From Rhodospirillales bacterium (GTDB lineage Bacteria; Pseudomonadota; Alphaproteobacteria; Rhodospirillales; Defluviicoccaceae), in the NCBI GenBank assembly GCA_016712375.1, contig JADJRE010000037.1, forward strand, positions 1 through 5,063: a stretch of 5,063 nucleotides of DNA, in the 5' to 3' direction. Positions 1-5,063 of the stretch are shown here, piece after piece. Position 1 is the first letter of the stretch. Each line of letters opens with the position of its first letter. Position numbers and translations under genes: made by a program. The notes beneath the pieces are model-generated. The model did no database searches and was not told the origin of the DNA. It was given only the letters and a program-made list of their open reading frames with translations.

Positions 1-942
1 GCAGGTACGTTTCATAGTCGGCCGGATTTCGACTGTTCTCGATGGTTGCCCAGAAGGACTCGTCGGCGCTGTGTTCGCTGCACCCCGCGCGCCGCGGTCA
101 GCAGCGCTTGCTCCCACGAGCCGGCAGCCGCCTCCAGGCGCCCCTTCTCGCGAGCCTGCAGGCGGAAGCGAAACGCTGCGCCGGTGAAGAGGTGATCTCG
201 GAAGCTGGGCCCGCGCCGGGCGCCGGCGACCATGGCGCGGACATCGGCAAAAGTGTGCAGCGCGCTGAGTTCGCCGGTCACCCGCGATTTCCTGCAGCAG
301 CGCACCGGTGAAGAGGCCGAGGCCGGCGCTGGTATCCCGTGCTGCGGATCCGGGTCCGGTTGCCGCGCAATGAACAGATCGCCCGCACCGTCTCCCGGTC
401 GGTCAAGGGCGCTCCTTCATCGGATCCCCGCCTGTCCCGGCAGGTATCGAGGATGACGATGCTGGAGCCGGTGGCGCGGGGCCTCGACATTTCACCGATG
501 ATCTCGTCAACGTCGATGTCTCATGACGCCGGGGCGAAAGAGCGCCGGGATCGCTGTCAATGGGCACCAGGCGATCCAATCCACCGGTCTGCAGCCGTGC
601 CCGGCGTAGTAGAAAAAGTCCGGTTCCACCCCTGGAAAGCTGCCCGCCGAATGTCCTGACGGCCGCTTGCATCGTATCGTGGTGGCATTTTCGACCAGAG
701 CGACGTCAAAACCGAGATCCGCAACATGCCAGCCATTGCGCGGGCATCGTTGACGGCATTTGGCGCAGCGGCGCTCTCCAGGTATTCGGCGCTGCCGATG
801 ACCAGGGCGGTACGCGAGGCGGCCGCGCGGGCTGTGGACCGGTGCCGCAGAACAATAGCGACAACATCATTGCCAGCGGGAGAAGCGCCACGCCGCGCAC
901 CGCCTGCCCCGCCCGGCGAATGATCCGTCGAAGCCCGCGCAC
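1..942 (-). CDS. Caspase-like (peptidase C14) protein with N-terminal signal/anchor; frameshifted and 3'-partial
   Basis: Probable cysteine protease of the bacterial caspase/metacaspase-like C14 group, exported or membrane-anchored. Pieces from all three minus frames join in family order. First comes an Arg-rich start and hydrophobic stretch (GVALLPLAMMLSLLFC, about 890-840). Next are the p20 opening RTALVIGSAEYLES and NAVNDARAMAGMLR (about 815-740), then DLGFDVALVENATT. The catalytic His motif FFYYAGHG follows (His codon 599-597), then LVPIDSDP. The catalytic Cys motif is SSIVILDTCRD (Cys codon 442-440), about 52 residues after the His as expected. GLGLFTGALLQEIAGD follows (about 320-275). 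The last visible part, ADESFWATIENSRNPADYET, resembles the linker often seen after the p20 domain in these proteins, and the gene continues off the left edge. At least seven frame changes interrupt it. The GTG at 942 is a best guess; no ATG fits and no clear ribosome site is visible. Substrates are unknown. Its position about 80 bases after the kinase stop suggests co-transcription. Confidence 0.88.
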
Positions 943-1024
943 TGGCGTTTCAGGACAGCGCCGGAAACCGAGTTGAGCAGAACCGCCCCGATGAGACGCC
1001 CCGGATAGCAGCCGTAAGGAACTG

Positions 1025-2813
1025 TCACTGTCCGCGCTCCGTCCTGATGAATGTCTCGGCGGCCACGATTGGAACGGACGGCCGCGGCTTGCTCCTCTTG
1101 GCAAGCGCCTTTCGCAGGTCGGCGAGATACGCTTGCGACGGCTCGAAACTTCGGACGCAGGTTGGTGAAAAGTGCGTTGGGCGTTGCCAACGCGGTGATC
1201 AGCTTTCGGTGCCGAAGGGGCTTCGCCAATGACCATCGCCCGCCGGCCCCCCCCATCGCCCAACGTCATTTCCCGCGAGCCGGAGAGGCGCCCTGCCCGA
1301 TATGTCGGGTTAAGGGCGCATGTGCACGACGTTCCCAGCAAGGGACCAATAATCAACGTAAAGGTATGAGCTCCGTCCGGCGACGCAACGGTCAGGATCC
1401 GGAAGCGGGCGCCTCACGGAGTGGCATCTCCGCGCTGCGCCCGACGAGCGTGAGGCGGAGTTGGCCATCGCTGTTCGCCTGACGAACGGCTGCAGAGTTC
1501 AAGAGGATCACAGTACTGGCGGTCCAGCGAGCCGACCTGATCCGCTCTTATCGGCACTCGCCATTGAGCGCTTAACGATGCCAGCGCCCTGGTGAACGAC
1601 TCGGCATCGCCGCTGTACCCCTGGATGGCGACGGCGCCCTCGCGATCGACAGCCCGGAGGCGGGCACACGGGACATCCGACAGAACGCGCATCATCGCCG
1701 CCATGTCGACAGGTGGTTGCAGCGGCGCACCGGCGACGGTGCCGGCGCAGGAACTGGCGTGGGGATGACGCCGGCGCTTTGCCTTGATCGCCGGCTGAAC
1801 AGGTGGCGGTGAGACCGGCGGGACGCGTGGCGAAGCGCGCTGCCGCTGGCCGCCCATGAGTTGGCTGCCCGCCGGAGGCCACAGGGCGTAACCGCCACCG
1901 GCGACCAGCGCTATTCCGAGGCACGCTGGCGCCAATCAGCAATGCCGGCCGGGGTAGTCTGCGTTGCCCAGCCGACAGATCGGCGACGAAATCGAGATGC
2001 CGGAGGTCCGCACCGTCCGATCGAAGCTGAGTGCGCGCTTGAGCCCAGCCCACTGCCGGTTGTTGATGCCGGAAGGACGAACCGGTTCGCGACCCTCGGC
2101 GCGCGCTCTGGTTGCCGGAACCCTGTCGAACGGATGGCGGCCGGCGATAAGCTCGTAGGTTACGCAGGCTAAAGAAAAAATATCATCGCGGGCGTCCGGG
2201 TCGACCCCGTCAATCATCTGCGGGCTTGCATATGATGGACTCAACGCACCGAGTGTTCTCGGGTCAAAACAGTCTTATCATCTGGGGATTCCGGGTTTGA
2301 TCGCGCGAGCGATACCAAAATCTATAACTTTTACTTGCCCTTCATCTGTAATAAAAATATTTTTTGGTTTTAGATCCAGATGAACAATGCCATTCTTGTG
2401 AGCAAACTCCAGCGCCGCCGCCACCGATCTGACAATGAACAGAATCTTTCCAAGAGGAAGATTAGCCGTCCTCCCTGATAATAAACTGCGTCTAGAGACT
2501 TACCTGAAAGATATTCCATAATAAGGAATATGTGCGGTCCATCCCGGTCAAAGTCATAGACCTGACAATGTTTGGATGATTAAGTTTTTGTGCTTTCTTT
2601 GCTTCACGTTGCATTCCCATAAAAATATGGGCTGATTCTGCAGAGATTCGTCTAATATCTTGATAGCTACATATGGACTACGATCCTGGGCCCTCCTCCT
2701 GCCGTATACCGGTCAAGCGTTCTAAAAACCCGGCCCATGCCGCCGCGTCCAAGTTCCTCCTCAAGCAAAATCTTGTCTGATGATTTCCCAATGCCAATAT
2801 TTATTTTAGACAT
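1025..2813 (-). CDS. Membrane Ser/Thr protein kinase with extracytoplasmic DUF4384-like domain; frameshifted
   Basis: Hanks-type protein kinase that would phosphorylate Ser/Thr on cytoplasmic partners. Start ATG 2813 follows GGGGGAC. Visible motifs in order are: P-loop EELGRGGMGRVF (about 2765-2730); VAIKILDESL with the ATP-binding Lys; REAKKAQKLNHPNIVR (helix C Glu); hinge FLIMEYLSGKSLD; catalytic loop HLDLKPKNIF, which keeps Asp, Lys and Asn but has Leu in place of the HRD Arg; DFGIARA; an activation segment ending GALSPSYASPQMIDG; DPDARDDIFSLACVTYEL; and GRHPFDRVP. Next come a membrane segment (CLGIALVAGGGYALWP, about 1920-1870), a Pro-rich linker, and a small module (VDMAAMMRVLSDVPCARLRA to LDRQYCDPLEL, about 1705-1505). 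The end is DUF4384-like: SYLYVDYWSLAGNVVHM (about 1370-1320), LITALATPNALFTNLRP, then FEPSQAYLADLRKALAKR before TGA 1027-1025. A dozen or so frame changes interrupt it; bridged length is about 596 codons. Kinase assignment is firm; the domain name DUF4384 is from memory of the family pattern. Confidence 0.9.
2281..2700. other. Low-GC segment inside the kinase domain
   Basis: Hand count gives 179 G/C in 420 bases (about 43%). Single lines I counted elsewhere (1801-1860, 4501-4560) reach 77-78%. Codons here favour A/T endings (AAA, AAT, ATT, ATA, TTA), unlike the gat genes and the kinase C-terminal region. The low-GC stretch covers the kinase lobes from the VAIK lysine to the activation segment, with intermediate values in the flanks 2161-2280 (about 52%) and 2821-3000 (about 55%). 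Confidence 0.8.
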
Positions 2814-2942
2814 TTTGTCCCCCGCGCTTAGCACATCGGCTCTGCCCCCTGAGCAACACCAGAAATAACCGCCAGATAAAGTCGAGCGCTCGTAAGCCGA
2901 AGGTCGATGGATACGCCTAAGGCAGCGCACGATCCAATGACC

Positions 2943-2949
2943 CCTCCTT
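2943..2949 (-). promoter_or_regulatory. Strong Shine-Dalgarno-like AAGGAGG without an obvious gene
   Basis: The minus strand reads TTAAGGAGGGGTCATTGG. It is the best ribosome-site match in the window but lies 130 bases upstream of the kinase ATG. The nearest standard start, GTG at 2930, is 12 bases away, slightly far, and is in frame with the kinase. An ATT at 2938 is closer and opens a different short frame. It may serve a leader peptide or an alternative kinase start, or be chance. Confidence 0.35.
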
Positions 2950-2963
2950 AATATTTTACGCGT

Positions 2964-2992
2964 TTTGTATCTAGGCCAGCAGGTGCCGGCAA
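2964..2992 (-). promoter_or_regulatory. Possible sigma70-type promoter for the kinase-caspase genes
   Basis: On the minus strand TTGCCG (2992-2987) is followed by a 17-base spacer and TACAAA (2969-2964), each matching 4 of 6 consensus bases. It lies about 150 bases before the kinase ATG. An 8-base palindrome TGCCGGCA (2984-2991) overlaps the -35 box and could be an operator half or chance. Prediction from sequence only; weak. Confidence 0.3.
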
Positions 2993-3000
2993 AATAGCGA

Positions 3001-3034
3001 TCTAAAACTCCACCGCCTCAGCTGCTTGCGGCGG
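3001..3034 (-). terminator. Weak possible terminator after gatA
   Basis: On the minus strand CCGCC (3034-3030) pairs with GGCGG (3017-3013) across a 12-base loop, followed by TGGAGTTTTAGA. The stem is only 5 bp and the T run only four, so termination would be inefficient. Placement about 60 bases past the gatA stop is reasonable. Confidence 0.25.
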
Positions 3035-3092
3035 CGAGTCAAGAGATAATCATAGCACCAAGAGCCACGCCTCGCCACGCGGTCATCGCTTC

Positions 3093-4685
3093 TCATTTCA
3101 CGATGAGCGGCGTGCTTGGGGCGAGGCATGGCACAAGGGGGAAGCGCGCGCCGTTATGCGCCGCAAGGTCGGGTGCTGGCGGCGGCGGCGGAGGCGGCGC
3201 AGCCGCGAAGGCGCAGCGGCCAGGGGGCTCGGCGATAAAGCCGGCGGCCTGCTCCAGGGCCGCGGCAGCGCTTAATACCGTCTCCTCGTCGAACGGCCGG
3301 CCGATCAGCTGCAGCCCCAGCGGCAAGCCGCGGGGGCTGAGGCCGGCCGGCACCGAGATGCCGGGCAGGCCGGCGAGACTGGTCGGCACGGTGAAGACGT
3401 CGTTGAGGTACATGGTGAGCGGATCGTCGGTCTTGTCGCCGATGGCAAAGGCGTCCGAGGGAGCCGTCGGCGTCTGAACTGACATCCACCTCCTCGAACG
3501 CGCGCTGAAGTCGCGGGCAATCAGCGTGCGGATCCCTGCGGCGCCTTCAGGTAGTAGGCGTCATAATAGCCGGCTGACAGCACGTAGGTGCCGATCAGGA
3601 TGCGGCCGGCAGACTCCTCGCCGAACCCCTCGCCGCGGGTGTTCATGTACATCTCGTCCAGGCTCTCGCCCGGCACCCGCAACCCGAAGCGGACGCCATC
3701 GTAGCGGGCGAGGTTGGACGACGCTTCGGCCGGCGCGATGATGTAGTAGGTGGCAAGGGCATAGCGGGTATGCGGCAGCGATACCGTGCGGATGTCGGCA
3801 CCGGCGTCGCGCAGCCAGGCCTCGCCCTGCCGCCAGATGGCGTCGATCTCCGGTACCATGCCGTCGATGCGGTATTCCTGCGGGATGCCGACCTTGAGCC
3901 CACGGACGCTGCGGCCGGCTGCCGCCTCGAAGTCCGGCACATCCACCGGTGCCGAGGTCGAATCCTTCGGATTAAATGGCTGGCCATGTTGCCCAGCAGG
4001 ATGGCGGCGTCGCGGACGCTGCGGGGCTACCGGGCCGGCCTGATCCAGCGACGAGGCGAAGGCGACGATGCCCCAGCGCGAGCAGCGGCCGTAGGTCGGC
4101 TTGATGCCGGTGACGCCGCAGAACGAGGCGGGCTGGCGGATCGAGCCGCCGGTATCGGTGCCGGTTGCGCCGAGGCACAGCCGCGCCGCCACCGCGGCGG
4201 CGGAGCCGCCGGAGGACCCGCCCGGCACCAGGTCGGCACCGTCGCGGGGTCCCCATGGATTTTCACCGGCCCGAACCAGTTGGTGGTGTTGGACGAGCCC
4301 ACGGCGAATCCGTCGAGGCTGGTCTCTACGAGCATGACCGTGCCGGCGGCGCGCAGCTTGCCGTCACCGTCGATTCGTAGGGGGGGATGAAGGCATCGAG
4401 GATGTGGGAAGCGGCGGTGGTGCGCACGCCGTCGGTGCAGAACAGGTCCTTGATCGCGAGCGGGATGCCGTCGAGCGCACCGCGGCCATCGCTGCTGGCA
4501 CGCCGCGCATCGGCCTCGGCGGCGCGGGCGAGCGCCACGTCGGGCGTCTCGGTGATGAACGTGTTCAGCCGGCGCGCCCGGGCGATGGCGTCGAGGTGCG
4601 CCCGGGTGAGTTCGACCGCCGAGAAGCGGCCTTAGGCGAGGTCACCGCGGGCCGCGGCGATGGTCAGCAGTGTCAGCTCTTCCAT
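3093..4685 (-). CDS. gatA: Glutamyl-tRNA(Gln)/aspartyl-tRNA(Asn) amidotransferase subunit A, frameshifted
   Basis: Amidase subunit of GatCAB, a cytoplasmic enzyme. It releases ammonia from glutamine and GatB uses it to convert Glu-tRNA(Gln) or Asp-tRNA(Asn) to the amidated form. The amidase Ser-cisSer-Lys triad is visible: Lys at codon 79 in GIPLAIKDLFC, the cis-Ser in PGGSSGGSAAAVAARL, and the nucleophile in GTDTGGSIRQPASF. Further family blocks are TTAASHILDAF, GIKPTYGRCSRWGIVAFASS, NPKDSTSAP, APAEASSNLARYDGVRFGLR, LIGTYVLSAGYYDAYYLKA, TAPSDAFAIGDK, MYLNDVFTVPTSLAGLPGI and GLPLGLQLIGRPFDEETV. ATG 4685 overlaps the gatC stop by one base, typical of translational coupling. An in-frame TAA sits at codon 18 (4634-4632). 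Frame changes fall near 4361, 4258, 4030, 3975, 3540, 3512 and 3482 and cancel out. The bridged length of about 530 codons exceeds the usual 480-490 because of an unusual Pro-rich tail after EQAAGFIAEPPG. Confidence 0.94.
3177..3197 (-). repeat. GGC-type trinucleotide run encoding seven prolines in the GatA tail
   Basis: The plus strand carries (GGC)4-GGA-(GGC)2. In the gatA frame this reads as seven consecutive Pro codons preceded by an Ala run. It lies in the tail beyond the normal end of GatA, so it is probably a low-complexity insertion or downstream sequence read into because of a frame error. Confidence 0.75.
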
Positions 4686-4974
4686 CACTCGACGACTTTC
4701 GGTACGGCGTAATAGTCCTCGACGGCGGCGGGGGCGTTGGCCAGCACCGCCTGCGGATTGTCGCCGTCGGTCACCTGGTCGGCGCGCCTGGCGAGCGTCA
4801 TCGCGGCGACGCTGGTCATCGGCGCGACATTCCCGGTGTCCACCTCGCCCAGCTGCTCGATCCAGTGGAGAATGGCGGACAGCTCGGCGGCAAGCGCGTC
4901 GCACTGCGCCTCATCGACGCGCAGCCGCGCCAGATAGGCGATGGTCTTGACGGTGGAGCGGTCGAGGGAGACAC
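4685..4974 (-). CDS. gatC: Glutamyl-tRNA(Gln)/aspartyl-tRNA(Asn) amidotransferase subunit C
   Basis: Small subunit that wraps around and stabilises the GatA-GatB interface of the cytoplasmic amidotransferase. One uninterrupted frame gives a 95-residue protein, the usual length. It shows the family pattern throughout: SLDRSTVKTIAYLARLRV at the start, then ELSAILHWIEQLGEVDT, VAPMTSVAAMTLARRADQVT, VLANAPAAVEDYYAVPKVVE and TGA at 4687-4685. This is the only gene in the window without internal frame changes. The start is uncertain. The frame opens with GTC at 4972 where ATG or GTG is expected, there is no start codon in that frame back to an upstream TGA (about 5044), and a GTG at 4974 is out of frame by two bases. 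A base-call error at the start is the simplest explanation. The stop overlaps the gatA ATG. Confidence 0.94.
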
Positions 4975-5063
4975 CGGGCCTGTTTCGGCTGTTGGCGGGT
5001 GCTATCGACGAATCGCGTCGGCTTCGGCGCTGGCGGCTGGATCAGGTCACGAGACCCCACCCG
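4975..5063. other. Upstream region of gatC, nothing recognised
   Basis: 89 bases of GC-rich sequence before gatC. No promoter boxes, hairpin or gene end could be identified with confidence. The gatC promoter or the neighbouring gene must lie here or beyond the right edge. Confidence 0.4.

Larger units (their letters stand above)
2814..3092. other. Intergenic region between gatA and the kinase gene
   Basis: No convincing gene is present. On the minus strand it holds a weak hairpin after gatA, a possible sigma70-type promoter, and an AAGGAGG element, each listed separately. A reading frame continues upstream of the kinase ATG to a GTG at 2930, but the translated stretch has no kinase-like or signal-like character and looks non-coding. 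Confidence 0.6.

Noticed and set aside
181..316. 12-base direct repeat CCGGTGAAGAGG at 181-192 and 305-316
   Set aside because: Both copies encode LFTGA in the caspase gene, at two places where the family carries similar motifs; too short and isolated for a mobile element or CRISPR.
1247..1254. Run of eight C residues as a phase-variation or slippage site
   Set aside because: The kinase reading frame (LGDGGGRRAMVIGE) passes through it correctly; the nearest frame change is about 40 bases away.
706..1356. 216-codon minus-strand open frame read as a single protein
   Set aside because: Only its two ends match real proteins (the kinase C-terminal piece and the caspase signal segment); the middle is out of frame with the recognisable kinase end, so it is not one gene.
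2814..2930. Kinase N-terminal extension starting at GTG 2930
   Set aside because: The extra 39 residues show no domain, signal or membrane character, and ATG 2813 has a plausible ribosome site just before the kinase fold.
3103..3477. 124-codon plus-strand open frame with a Gly run
   Set aside because: Exact mirror of the gatA C-terminal part; the Gly run is the complement of the Pro codons.
4185..4215. GC-rich inverted repeat near CCGCCACCGCGGCGGCGG
   Set aside because: It encodes the GGSSGGSAAA amidase signature of GatA; the symmetry follows from Gly, Ser and Ala codons.
3770..4390. 206-codon plus-strand open frame
   Set aside because: It lies antisense to well-recognised gatA blocks; its Arg/Ala/Gly-rich composition is a GC-rich shadow with no family motif.
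1..5063. tRNA, rRNA, CRISPR arrays and insertion-sequence ends
   Set aside because: No tRNA-like cloverleaf, regular spaced repeats, transposase motifs or paired terminal inverted repeats were seen by eye on either strand.

Overview
The window is GC-rich apart from one low-GC patch. All recognisable genes lie on the minus strand, so transcription runs from high to low coordinates. The gatC/gatA protein sequences and the kinase and caspase types suggest an alphaproteobacterium, perhaps a Rhodospirillales-like one. That placement is inference from protein character, not a database match.

Reading in the direction of transcription: (1) 5063-4975 is a short leader with nothing recognised. (2) gatC at 4974-4685 is essentially complete. 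(3) gatA at 4685-3093 overlaps gatC by one base (TGATG). GatC and GatA are two subunits of the tRNA-dependent amidotransferase GatCAB. gatB, the usual third gene, does not follow. (4) 3092-2814 is an intergenic gap with a weak hairpin, a possible promoter and a strong but unassigned Shine-Dalgarno-like AAGGAGG. (5) A membrane-anchored Ser/Thr protein kinase lies at 2813-1025, with a cytoplasmic kinase domain, one membrane segment, and an extracytoplasmic region ending in a DUF4384-like domain. (6) About 80 bases later comes a secreted or membrane-anchored caspase-like (peptidase C14) protein. It keeps the His and Cys catalytic motifs and runs off the left edge.

The main caveat is that gatA, the kinase gene and the caspase gene are all interrupted by many single-base frame changes. 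In every case the next piece of the expected protein continues in another frame on the same strand. gatA also has an in-frame stop at codon 18, and gatC lacks a legal in-frame start codon. Because the damage is spread over unrelated genes, including a normally essential one, and the protein motifs are well kept, raw-sequence error is more likely than true pseudogenes. Coordinates therefore give whole-gene extents bridging the frame changes.

The most interesting biology is the kinase-caspase pair directly downstream of gatCA, where gatB would be expected. It looks like a two-gene envelope signalling or protease module. The coding sequence of the kinase domain is much poorer in GC (about 43% by hand count over 2281-2700) than the rest, which hints at a mosaic or acquired origin.
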